The notes below the pieces were generated by a model. The model was not told the origin of the DNA, did not search any database, and saw only the letters and a program-made list of their open reading frames with translations. A stretch of 6,783 nt of DNA from a bacterium (lineage in GTDB: Bacteria; SZUA-79; Acidulodesulfobacterales; Acidulodesulfobacteraceae): positions 1-6,783 of the forward strand of contig JAJXXD010000095.1 in assembly GCA_021781285.1 (NCBI GenBank), given 5' to 3'. The translations under genes were made by a program, and so were the position numbers. How positions within the stretch are numbered: position 1 is the first letter of the stretch; every line of letters starts with the position of its first letter. This document shows positions 1 to 6,483 of the stretch, piece by piece.

Positions 1-589
1 TTTGTTTAAACTCTTTTTTGAGGAATTAAAGATTACTGGAATAAATTCAAGTCAAGTAAAGTTGTATATTCTCGGCAAAAAGGGCTTCGATTTTTTTAAA
101 AAGAATAATTACGAGATTATATTCAAAAGGGCTTTTTCCGAAGACGAATCGATTATTAATCTTTCCGTCCTATTATCGGACGGCATATTAGACGATTTTA
201 AGGCAGGCGAAATCGAAAACATTTACATAATGTCCAATAGGTATATTTCAACGCTTCATCAAAAAGCCCATGCCGAAAAGATTTTACCGTTTGAAACCCA
301 AGCCGCCGACGAAAATAAAAACAGCGGGGGATATTTAATAGAACCGATAGGTTATGAAGAGGAAATAATTGACAAGATTTTTAAAGATTATATACAAACT
401 AAAATATATTTCAGAATTTTGGAGTCTTTCGCCGGCGAACAGGCTTCAAGAATGAACGCAATGGATAATGCGACAAGAAATGCGGGGAAGCTTATAAATA
501 AATTGACCGTGTCTTATAATAAAGCACGTCAAGCGGCCGTTACGCTCGAAATTTTAGATATTATAAACGGCGTGAATGCGATAAAATAA
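1..589 (+). CDS. atpG: F-type ATP synthase F1 gamma subunit, 3' part (5' end outside window)
   Basis: The gamma subunit is the rotating central stalk of F1. It couples proton flow through membrane Fo to the catalytic cycle of alpha3beta3 on the cytoplasmic face. The reading frame is open from the window edge; the TTG at base 2 is most likely an internal Leu codon, not a start. About 195 residues remain, against a usual length near 290, so roughly the first 90-100 residues lie upstream. The family signature is the conserved C-terminal helix: visible residues ~146-194 contain ASRMNAMDNAT, a YNKARQAAVT stretch and EILDIINGVNAI, which form the coiled coil running up into the alpha3beta3 hexamer. 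The middle part contains YILGKKGFDFF, typical of the Rossmann-like domain. Only 22 bases separate it from atpD, as expected in an atp operon (atpA probably lies upstream). No defect is visible in the part seen. Identification is near certain. Confidence 0.96.
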   Translation, partial: LFKLFFEELKITGINSSQVKLYILGKKGFDFFKKNNYEIIFKRAFSEDESIINLSVLLSDGILDDFKAGEIENIYIMSNRYISTLHQKAHAEKILPFETQAADENKNSGGYLIEPIGYEEEIIDKIFKDYIQTKIYFRILESFAGEQASRMNAMDNATRNAGKLINKLTVSYNKARQAAVTLEILDIINGVNAIK

Positions 590-597
590 ATTTTTTG

Positions 598-602
598 GAG
601 GG
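598..602 (+). promoter_or_regulatory. Shine-Dalgarno site of atpD
   Basis: GGAGG sits 9 bases before the ATG at 612. It is the strongest ribosome-binding site in the atp portion of the window, and fits the high translation expected for the beta subunit, which is present in three copies per enzyme. It supports the 612 start. Confidence 0.8.
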
Positions 603-611
603 TATTAATTA

Positions 612-2018
612 ATGAATGAAGGTTTTGTTGCCCAGGTTATAGGCCCGGTCATCGACGTTAAATTTGAAAACAAGAAACTGCCGTCAATTTTCAATGCATT
701 GACGCTGACGAATCCAGCTATAAACGATAAAGAAAATAATTTAGTTCTTGAAGTTGCCCAGCATCTCGGCGAAGATATCGTCAGGTGTATTGCGCTGGAT
801 TCTACAGACGGATTATACAGAGGCATCAAAGTGATAGATACCGGCAATAAAATAACCGTTCCGGTAGGAAGAGAAGTGCTCGGCAGAATATTTAACGTTG
901 TAGGAGAGCCCGTCGATGAACTGCCGTCCGTGCAGTTTAAATCAAGGCTTCCCATTCACAGACCTGCCCCGACTTTTGAAGAGCAGTCCACTAATGTCGA
1001 GATATTAGAGACGGGTATCAAAGTTTTAGACCTGTTGGAACCTTACTTAAAAGGAGGCAAGGCAGGATTGTTCGGCGGCGCAGGCGTCGGAAAAACGGTT
1101 TTAGTTATGGAACTGATTCATAATATAGCGATAGAACACGGAGGTTTTTCGGTATTTGCCGGCGTGGGAGAAAGAACGAGAGAAGGGACCGACCTGTGGA
1201 CGGAGATGAAGGAATCAAAGGTCTTAGATAAAGCGGTATTAGTTTACGGACAGATGAACGAGCCGCCCGGAGCAAGGGCGAGGGTAGCTCTTTCCGCTCT
1301 TACTATGGCGGAGTATTTCAGGGATGAAGAAAGGCAGGACGTATTAGTTTTTATCGATAATATTTTCAGGTTTGCGCAGGCAAATTCGGAAGTCAGCGCT
1401 CTTCTTGGAAGGATACCTTCCGCAGTCGGCTACCAGCCTACGCTTGCAACGGATATGGGCGAACTTCAGGAAAGAATAACCAGCACAAAGAAAGGTTCTA
1501 TCACTTCGGTTCAGGCGGTTTATGTTCCCGCGGACGATTTGACCGACCCCGCTCCGGCAACTACGTTCGCCCATTTAGATGCTACGACCGTGCTTTCAAG
1601 GCAAATTGTAGATCTGGGGATTTATCCCGCCGTCGATCCTCTCGATTCGACGTCGAGAGCGCTTGACGCCAATATCATAGGAGAAGAACATTACGGCGTT
1701 GCAAGAAAAGTTCAGGCGGTTCTTCAAAAGTATAAAGAGCTGCAGGATATAATTGCAATTCTTGGAATGGACGAACTGTCCGAAGACGATAAGCTGATAG
1801 TAAACAGGGCAAGAAGGATGCAGAGATTTTTATCTCAGCCGTTTTTTGTCGCCGAAGTTTTTACAGGTTTTCCGGGAAGGTACGTGCCGTTAAAAGAGAC
1901 CATAAGGGGCTTTAAAGAAATTCTGGAAGGCAGGCACGACGATTTGCCGGAGCAGGCTTTTTATATGGTCGGAACCATAGATGAAGCAGTGGAGAAAGCA
2001 AAAGGGTTGAATAAATAA
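612..2018 (+). CDS. atpD: F-type ATP synthase F1 catalytic beta subunit
   Basis: This is the catalytic subunit of F1 (alpha3beta3), which makes or hydrolyses ATP at the cytoplasmic side of the membrane. All 468 residues are present, the usual length. The N-terminal beta-barrel domain covers ~1-75. The Walker A loop GGAGVGKT is at 155-162 (Lys161, Thr162). The GERTREG segment at 186-192 carries the catalytic Glu187. Walker B LVFIDN is at 245-250 (Asp249). VPADDLTDPAPATTF lies at ~305-319, and the adenine-pocket Tyr is probably Y338 in IYPAVDPLDS. DELSEDD at 387-393 is the lever that pushes on gamma. The ATG is supported by a GGAGG site 9 bases upstream. The stop is immediately followed by the atpC ATG. 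One mild variation is FAQANSE at 254-260, where most family members read F(T/V)QAGSE. Function is not in doubt. Confidence 0.99.
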   Translation: MNEGFVAQVIGPVIDVKFENKKLPSIFNALTLTNPAINDKENNLVLEVAQHLGEDIVRCIALDSTDGLYRGIKVIDTGNKITVPVGREVLGRIFNVVGEPVDELPSVQFKSRLPIHRPAPTFEEQSTNVEILETGIKVLDLLEPYLKGGKAGLFGGAGVGKTVLVMELIHNIAIEHGGFSVFAGVGERTREGTDLWTEMKESKVLDKAVLVYGQMNEPPGARARVALSALTMAEYFRDEERQDVLVFIDNIFRFAQANSEVSALLGRIPSAVGYQPTLATDMGELQERITSTKKGSITSVQAVYVPADDLTDPAPATTFAHLDATTVLSRQIVDLGIYPAVDPLDSTSRALDANIIGEEHYGVARKVQAVLQKYKELQDIIAILGMDELSEDDKLIVNRARRMQRFLSQPFFVAEVFTGFPGRYVPLKETIRGFKEILEGRHDDLPEQAFYMVGTIDEAVEKAKGLNK

Positions 2019-2264
2019 ATGCCGCTTAAATTAAAAATAGTAAATAAAAAGATATTGATTTTTGAAGGAGAGGCGGATTTTTGCGAAATTCCGACCGAGG
2101 CAGGGATAGAAGGCGTTATGCCGAAGCATGTAAATTTTATCGCTAATCTGGCATCGGGGAAAATAAAATATAAAATCGGCGAAAAAGAAAACGAAATAGA
2201 AGCGGCAGGCGGGGGATTCGTCGAAGTCAGCGGCGACAATTTAAACATTCTGCTTAATTCCTGA
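2019..2264 (+). CDS. atpC: F-type ATP synthase F1 epsilon subunit, short form (beta-sandwich domain only)
   Basis: Epsilon binds gamma and the c-ring and forms the foot of the central rotor stalk. This protein has only 81 residues, against about 130-140 in E. coli-type epsilon. The N-terminal beta-sandwich is complete: TEAGIEGVMPKHVNF (~26-40) matches the G-x-x-G-(I/V)-(L/M)-P-x-H segment, and GGGFVEVSGDNLNIL (~64-78) is the last conserved strand region. The stop codon falls right after that strand, so the two C-terminal helices are absent. In other bacteria those helices inhibit ATP hydrolysis and bind ATP. Short epsilons of similar size are known in some lineages (for example green sulfur bacteria), so this is probably natural rather than broken. 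It starts on the base after the atpD stop; the nearest SD-like sequence is AAAGGG 12 bases upstream, so translation is probably coupled to atpD. Confidence 0.93.
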   Translation: MPLKLKIVNKKILIFEGEADFCEIPTEAGIEGVMPKHVNFIANLASGKIKYKIGEKENEIEAAGGGFVEVSGDNLNILLNS

Positions 2265-2331
2265 TTGATATTTAGTTTTAAAAATATTAATATAATACAA
2301 AAATATAAAATAATTAAATTATTATTAAAAA
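2265..2331 (+). promoter_or_regulatory. Extremely AT-rich spacer with possible promoter for serS-ftsK-lolA-yajQ
   Basis: Only three of the 67 bases are G or C. A perfect TATAAT -10 hexamer lies at 2291-2296. The best -35 look-alike, TTGATA at 2265-2270, is 20 bases upstream, longer than the preferred 17, and no TGn extension precedes the -10; a second TATAAA lies at 2304-2309. If 2291-2296 is used, transcription would start near 2303, giving an AU-only leader of about 30 bases before the serS ATG. The palindrome ATATTAATAT at 2284-2293 overlaps the -10, but such palindromes are expected by chance in this composition. No terminator hairpin for the atp operon is seen here, so read-through is equally possible. 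A -10-like hexamer in such AT-rich DNA is weak evidence. Confidence 0.35.
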
Positions 2332-3597
2332 ATGATAGACATTAAACTTATCAGGGACCAGAGAGAATACGTCAAAAAGGAGATGGAAAAGCTTTTCGTT
2401 TCCGTTCCCATAGATGAAATTTTTGAACTCGACGAGTCTAAAAGGAAACTTTTATATGATTCCGAATGTTTAAGGAACACAAGGAAGACCCTTTCTAAAG
2501 AAATAGCTTCGGAAAAGGACGGAGAAGTAATTTCGGCAAAAAAAAACGAGGTAAACAGGGTAAACGAACTAATTAAAGTTCAGGAAGACGAATTAAACGC
2601 CATAGAAGAAAGACTTAATTCTTTAATGCTTAACGTTCCAAATCTGCCCGACCCCGATGTGCCGGTCGGCAAAGACGAAACCGGAAATACGGCGGTTTCA
2701 TATTTCAACGAAAGGAAAAAGTTTAATTTCGAACTCAAAACCCATTACGAAATCGGGCAAAAAAGAGATTTAATAGATTTTGAAAGAGGAGTTAAAATTT
2801 CCGGCACCCGCTTTTATATTTTAAAAAAGGGGCTTGCAAAACTTCAGAGGGCGCTTATTAATTTTATGCTGGATGTTCATATAACTTATCATGATTACGA
2901 AGAGATATATCCGCCTTTCATGGTAAATGAAGAATGTTTGACGGGAACGGGACAACTCCCAAAATTTTCCGATAATTTATATAAAGACGACGATTCAGGG
3001 CTCTGGTTTGTTCCGACCGCCGAGGTCCCGGTTACCAATATGTACAGAAATGAAGTGTTCGACATAGACAAACTTCCTATAAAACATGCCGCCTATACCG
3101 CCTGTTTCAGAAAAGAACGGCTGTCCGCCGGCAAAGACACGAAAGGGATAAAAAGAGGACATCAATTCGACAAGGTAGAACTCGTAAAAATTACTACTCC
3201 CGAAACCGCAAAAGAAGAATTATCAAGCCTTATCGCAGACGCTCAGGATATATTAAACAGGCTCGATATTCCCCACAGGCTCGTCAGGATATGCACCGGC
3301 GATTTAAGTTTCACCGCAAGCGAAAAATTCGACATCGAAGTTTACGCCCCCGGAATAAACGAATGGCTTGAAGTGAGTTCATGCTCCAATTTCGGTTCTT
3401 TTCAGGCAAGAAGAGCAAACATAAAATTTAAAAGGGATAAAAAATCAAAAGCCGAGTTCGTTTCAACGTTAAACGGTTCAGGGCTTGCCCTTCCGAGAGT
3501 AATGATTGCGATAATAGAAAATTACCAGACCGAAGACGGTTATATAAAAATTCCCGATGCCTTAAAGCCTTATTTCGCAACGGAAGAGTTCATTTAA
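2332..3597 (+). CDS. serS: Seryl-tRNA synthetase
   Basis: This cytoplasmic class II aminoacyl-tRNA synthetase charges tRNA-Ser (and tRNA-Sec, where present) with serine via seryl-adenylate. Its 421 residues are the normal bacterial length. The N-terminal ~105 residues form the long antiparallel coiled-coil arm that grips the tRNA long variable arm (charged heptads ~35-98), ending in NVPNLPDPDVPVG. In the catalytic domain, the motif 1 region lies around 188-212 (YPPFMVNEECLTGTGQLPKF), the serine-binding TAE at 229-231, motif 2 FRKE at 259-262 continuing to GHQFDKVE at 276-283, and motif 3 NGSGLALPR at 381-389 with its ATP-binding Arg389. Motif 2 reads RLSAGKDTKGIKRG, where the common form is (A)GSAGRDT-RG-IR; all catalytic positions I can recognise are kept. 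No Shine-Dalgarno precedes the ATG; the 30 bases upstream contain no G. ATG 2332 is chosen because MIDIKLIRD is the canonical SerRS N-terminus. Confidence 0.98.
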   Translation: MIDIKLIRDQREYVKKEMEKLFVSVPIDEIFELDESKRKLLYDSECLRNTRKTLSKEIASEKDGEVISAKKNEVNRVNELIKVQEDELNAIEERLNSLMLNVPNLPDPDVPVGKDETGNTAVSYFNERKKFNFELKTHYEIGQKRDLIDFERGVKISGTRFYILKKGLAKLQRALINFMLDVHITYHDYEEIYPPFMVNEECLTGTGQLPKFSDNLYKDDDSGLWFVPTAEVPVTNMYRNEVFDIDKLPIKHAAYTACFRKERLSAGKDTKGIKRGHQFDKVELVKITTPETAKEELSSLIADAQDILNRLDIPHRLVRICTGDLSFTASEKFDIEVYAPGINEWLEVSSCSNFGSFQARRANIKFKRDKKSKAEFVSTLNGSGLALPRVMIAIIENYQTEDGYIKIPDALKPYFATEEFI

Positions 3598-3600
3598 ATT

Positions 3601-5799
3601 ATGTCAAGCCATAAAAGGACAATATGGGGAGTATTAATTATATTTTTTTCCGTATATTCCCTGTTGTCCCTTTATTCATACGATATACTTCAGCAAACCT
3701 TTAATTCATATTCGATTTCAACGGTTCATAAAACAAACCTGGGCGGGTTCTTCGGCGGTATTTTATCAAACTATTTATTGACAATATTCGGGCTGGTATC
3801 TTTCCCGATAATCCTTTTTATATTATTGGCCGGGGTTGTTTTAATATTGAACAAGCCCTTAATTAAAAGATTTTATGCAGGAATCTTAATAGCCCTCTTT
3901 GCTTTATCGATTTTTTTATACCGCCTGTTTCCTAAAATTTTATATCACGGCTTTATTATATCAGGCGGAGGATTAATCGGCAGAGGGGTTTACGGCGGTC
4001 TTTTTAAATTTTTCGGCGAAGCCGGAACTATAATAATAACCCTTTTGCTTTTTCTTTCCTCGTTTTATATTTTTTTTAAAAAAATCAATCATGAACGCGC
4101 CGCCGGATATTTTAATTATATTTATAATCTGTCCAAAATAGACATAAAAAAAATTAAATGGTTAAATCTTCGCTTGCCGTTTATTAAGGCGGCAAGTTTT
4201 TTTTCTTCGTTAAAATTAAGATTTGAGAAAAGAAGGGGGCTTAAAAAAAGGAAAAAAAGTTTTGTTTTAAATAAAGAGCTATTTGGGGGGACGAGGGAAG
4301 AGCTTATAGACGATTTAGAAAAAAAAGAGGAAGCCGAAGTTGTAAGCGGCGAACCTATAACGGAAAAGGACGGCACATTCGATTTTATCGACGACAGGGA
4401 TGCAAAAATACCCCCGGTTTCATTAATAAACAGCGAAACAGCGGCAAAAGATATTCAAAAACCGGACAAGTTATCCCTTTTAGGAAATGCGACGTTAATA
4501 GAAAAAAAACTTACGGATTTTGGGGTTAAAGGAAAAGTAACCGGAATAAATCCCGGTCCCATTATAACCATGTATGAGTTTGAACCGGCAAGCGGGGTCA
4601 AAGTGGGAAGGATACTGTCGCTTTCGGAAGACTTAACGATGGCGCTAAAATCAAAGCCGGTAAGGATAACCGGAGTCATAGAAGGCAAGTCCGCCGTAGG
4701 CATCGAAGTTCCAAATAATAAAAGGGAAACGGTTTTCTTTTCGGAAATTTTAAATTCGAAAGATTTTGTAGATTCGAAATCTTTGCTTACGATAATTCTC
4801 GGAAAGAATACTACCGGGGGCAGCGTGCTGTTCGATATTGCAAAGGCGCCCCATTTATTAATCGCGGGTGCGACCGGCGCCGGAAAAAGCGTTTTTATAA
4901 ATACGTTAGTAATGAGCCTTCTTTTTAAGGCAAGCTACGAAGAGCTGAATTTTTTAATGATAGACCCTAAAAGATTGGAGCTGACCCCCTTTGAAAACCT
5001 GCCGCATCTGATAAGCGACGTCGTTTACGATGCAAAAAAAGCAGGTATCGCGCTTAAATGGGCTGTTTCGGAAATGGAAGGGAGATATAGAAAGATGCAG
5101 GCAGAAGGGGTTAAGAATATAGAACAGTTTAACGAAAGATTTAAAAAGCAAGGCTTAAAGCCCATGCCTTATTTAGTCATTATAATAGACGAATTAAGCG
5201 ATCTGATGCTTACGAGTCCGAAAGACGTCGAAACTTCTATAATAAGGCTTTCACAGATGGCGCGCGCCTGCGGCATTCACCTTATAATCGCTACCCAGAG
5301 GCCGTCGGTTAACGTTGTAACCGGCGTTATTAAAGCAAATATGCCGTCGCGCATATCTTTTTTAGTTTCGTCCAAGGTCGATTCCAGAACCATACTGGAT
5401 TCAAACGGCGCCGAGGAACTGTTGGGGAACGGAGATATGCTTTTTATGCCTCCGGGACAAGGGAGGCTTGCAAGAATTCACGGTTCCTATATTTCGGAAG
5501 AAGAAATTAAAAAGGCGCTGGATTTTATAAGCGGAAAGAATTTTCCGTCCCAGAAAAACGAATTATTAATAAATGAGTTTGACAATACGGGTAATTTTGA
5601 TAGAATAATTACGGACGATCCCGACGACGAAATATATAACGAGGTGCTGAATCTGGTTCAGTCGGAAGACGACGGCGAAAATATTTCGATATCATACGTG
5701 CAGAGAAGATTCAGGATAGGTTTTAACAGAGCGGCAAGAATAATAGAAAAAATGCAAAACGAGGGAATTTTAATAAAAAAAAGGAGACAGGGGAAATGA
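3601..5799 (+). CDS. ftsK: DNA translocase FtsK (SpoIIIE/FtsK family)
   Basis: FtsK is a septum-anchored hexameric ATPase that pumps DNA so that sister chromosomes clear the division site, and it normally activates XerCD at dif. The 732 residues fit compact FtsKs. Four hydrophobic membrane segments are seen at ~8-26, 58-84, 91-110 and 142-159, followed by a Lys/Arg-rich, then acidic, linker to ~280. The alpha/beta motor has Walker A GATGAGKS at 423-430 and Walker B LVIIIDE at 525-531, then the conserved LIIATQRPSVNVVTG at 561-575. The C-terminal gamma winged helix (~673-732) keeps VQRRFRIGFNRAARIIEKM, the DNA-reading helix that recognises polar KOPS-type sequences. The linker is short compared with E. 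coli FtsK. The start lies 3 bases after the serS stop, with only a weak GGAAGAG 12 bases upstream. The stop overlaps the lolA start. A terminator-like hairpin lies inside the gene at 4173-4204. Confidence 0.98.
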   Translation: MSSHKRTIWGVLIIFFSVYSLLSLYSYDILQQTFNSYSISTVHKTNLGGFFGGILSNYLLTIFGLVSFPIILFILLAGVVLILNKPLIKRFYAGILIALFALSIFLYRLFPKILYHGFIISGGGLIGRGVYGGLFKFFGEAGTIIITLLLFLSSFYIFFKKINHERAAGYFNYIYNLSKIDIKKIKWLNLRLPFIKAASFFSSLKLRFEKRRGLKKRKKSFVLNKELFGGTREELIDDLEKKEEAEVVSGEPITEKDGTFDFIDDRDAKIPPVSLINSETAAKDIQKPDKLSLLGNATLIEKKLTDFGVKGKVTGINPGPIITMYEFEPASGVKVGRILSLSEDLTMALKSKPVRITGVIEGKSAVGIEVPNNKRETVFFSEILNSKDFVDSKSLLTIILGKNTTGGSVLFDIAKAPHLLIAGATGAGKSVFINTLVMSLLFKASYEELNFLMIDPKRLELTPFENLPHLISDVVYDAKKAGIALKWAVSEMEGRYRKMQAEGVKNIEQFNERFKKQGLKPMPYLVIIIDELSDLMLTSPKDVETSIIRLSQMARACGIHLIIATQRPSVNVVTGVIKANMPSRISFLVSSKVDSRTILDSNGAEELLGNGDMLFMPPGQGRLARIHGSYISEEEIKKALDFISGKNFPSQKNELLINEFDNTGNFDRIITDDPDDEIYNEVLNLVQSEDDGENISISYVQRRFRIGFNRAARIIEKMQNEGILIKKRRQGK
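4173..4204 (+). terminator. Possible intragenic intrinsic terminator/attenuator inside ftsK
   Basis: A perfect 7-bp stem, CTTGCCG at 4173-4179 with CGGCAAG at 4190-4196, encloses a 10-base loop. Eight T residues (4197-4204) follow directly, and a G·U pair could extend the stem by one. This is the textbook layout of a rho-independent terminator on the + strand. It lies within the ftsK coding frame at residues ~191-202 (LPFIKAASFFSS), in the poorly conserved juncture after the last membrane helix. No similar hairpin-plus-T structure was noticed at any gene boundary here. It may act only when translation lags, or may be a coincidence of codons; translating ribosomes would normally disrupt it. 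Confidence 0.35.
5775..5782 (+). other. A8 run at the ftsK 3' end, possible -1 slippage site toward lolA
   Basis: In the ftsK frame the codons read ATA-AAA-AAA-AGG, so bases 5775-5781 form an A-AAA-AAA heptamer in the phase needed for -1 slippage. A purine-rich SD-like GAGGGA lies at 5761-5766, eight bases upstream of the heptamer. The -1 frame after the slip is the lolA frame and is open through the lolA ATG at 5796, so slippage would give an FtsK-LolA fusion instead of ending at TGA 5797-5799. The run may equally be just the coding of a basic C-terminal tail (IKKRR). No downstream pseudoknot or strong hairpin was identified. Confidence 0.2.
5781..5786 (+). promoter_or_regulatory. Shine-Dalgarno site of lolA, inside the ftsK end
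   Basis: AAGGAG lies 9 bases before the lolA ATG at 5796 and within the last codons of ftsK. It fixes the lolA start at the ATGA overlap and allows independent entry of ribosomes in addition to coupling with ftsK termination. Confidence 0.75.
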
Positions 5800-6464
5800 A
5801 AATAAGATTTTCAAAATTATTTATATCATTTTTAATTGTATCTTTGTTTCTTTCTATATACTTTACGCCGAAATCTTACGGCATATCCAATAATACTGTT
5901 AATAAAATTGAGACAAAATATAAAAACGTTTATTCTATCAGCGCTTATTTTTATCAAAAAGAAATTATCCCCGGATATTCGCAAAATATGGCTTTTAAAG
6001 GTCATTTTTATTACGAACGAAATAAGGGCATGGCATGGGTTTACGAATATCCTTTTCATAAGCGGCAGGTTCTGAAAAACGGCAGACTTTATATAGTAAA
6101 TAATAAAATCAAAAAAGTTACAGTCGTAAACGTAGGCAGGGAAAGGGGCGGGTTTCCGCCGAATATTATAAAGGTTATCGGCAGTTTGACCAAATATTTT
6201 ATTGTTAAAAATATTTCTAAAAATTTAGTTTCGGGAGAAATAGTTCTTGAATTGAAACCGATAGCAATGCAGAGGGCAAAAAAAATATACGTAGGTTTTG
6301 ACGAAAAAAGCCTTAAAATTAAATCGCTTAAGATTATTACTCATCAAGGGCAGATAATAAACTTTATATATAAAAACGTTAAATTTAACGGGCGTATTAA
6401 CGGCAGGATTTTTAATATTCATTTTCCTTCGTATTATAAAATAATAAAAGAAAACCAATATTAA
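5796..6464 (+). CDS. lolA: LolA-like periplasmic outer-membrane lipoprotein carrier protein
   Basis: LolA shuttles lipoproteins released by the LolCDE complex through the periplasm to the outer membrane. The 222-residue product begins with a signal peptide: basic MKIRFSK, a hydrophobic core at ~8-23, and probable cleavage near residue 29 (KSYG). No lipobox Cys is present, so the mature protein should be soluble. Family traits in the mature part are SISAYFYQKE (~47-56, the 'F-Q' segment), then GHFYYERNKGMAWVYEYPF (~69-87) and QVLKNGRLYIVNN (~91-103), matching the G-x-x-x-x-x-R/K-P/G-x-x-x-W-x-Y-x-x-P pattern and the 'dG..ly.y' strand. The C-terminal half is divergent and rich in Lys, Ile and Asn. 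The start overlaps the ftsK stop by four bases (ATGA), with an SD at 5781-5786. LolA-fold relatives with other sterol or lipid cargo exist, so the exact cargo is inferred from the family and from its position after ftsK. Confidence 0.85.
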   Translation: MKIRFSKLFISFLIVSLFLSIYFTPKSYGISNNTVNKIETKYKNVYSISAYFYQKEIIPGYSQNMAFKGHFYYERNKGMAWVYEYPFHKRQVLKNGRLYIVNNKIKKVTVVNVGRERGGFPPNIIKVIGSLTKYFIVKNISKNLVSGEIVLELKPIAMQRAKKIYVGFDEKSLKIKSLKIITHQGQIINFIYKNVKFNGRINGRIFNIHFPSYYKIIKENQY

Positions 6465-6473
6465 TTTTAAACC

Positions 6474-6477
6474 GGAG
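6474..6477 (+). promoter_or_regulatory. Shine-Dalgarno site of the yajQ-family gene
   Basis: GGAG is followed by a 6-base spacer and the ATG at 6484. It supports that start and lies in the 19-base gap after lolA, which has no room for a terminator or a full promoter. Confidence 0.7.
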
Positions 6478-6483
6478 ATTAAG

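Noticed and set aside
2..4. TTG as the start codon of the first gene
   Set aside because: The gamma family needs about 90-100 further N-terminal residues, so this is an internal Leu codon of a gene cut by the window edge.
605..955. Antisense open frame over the start of atpD
   Set aside because: It is fully opposite a strongly conserved atpD region, has no ribosome-binding site or family resemblance, and is Ser/Thr/Pro-rich as expected for a shadow frame.
1639..1659. 7-bp perfect hairpin CTCTCGA/TCGAGAG in atpD
   Set aside because: No T tract follows, and the sequence encodes the invariant beta segment PLDSTSRAL, so coding constraint explains most of it.
4759..4784. Inverted repeat AAAGATTT/AAATCTTT and direct repeat ATTCGAAA in ftsK
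   Set aside because: The stem is AT-only apart from one pair at each end region, short, and explained by repeated Ser-Lys/Asp codons; no T run or regulatory context follows.
5836..6075. Overlapping + strand frame inside lolA
   Set aside because: It is out of frame with lolA, which has a signal peptide, family motifs and an SD; the shadow has neither an SD nor recognisable motifs.
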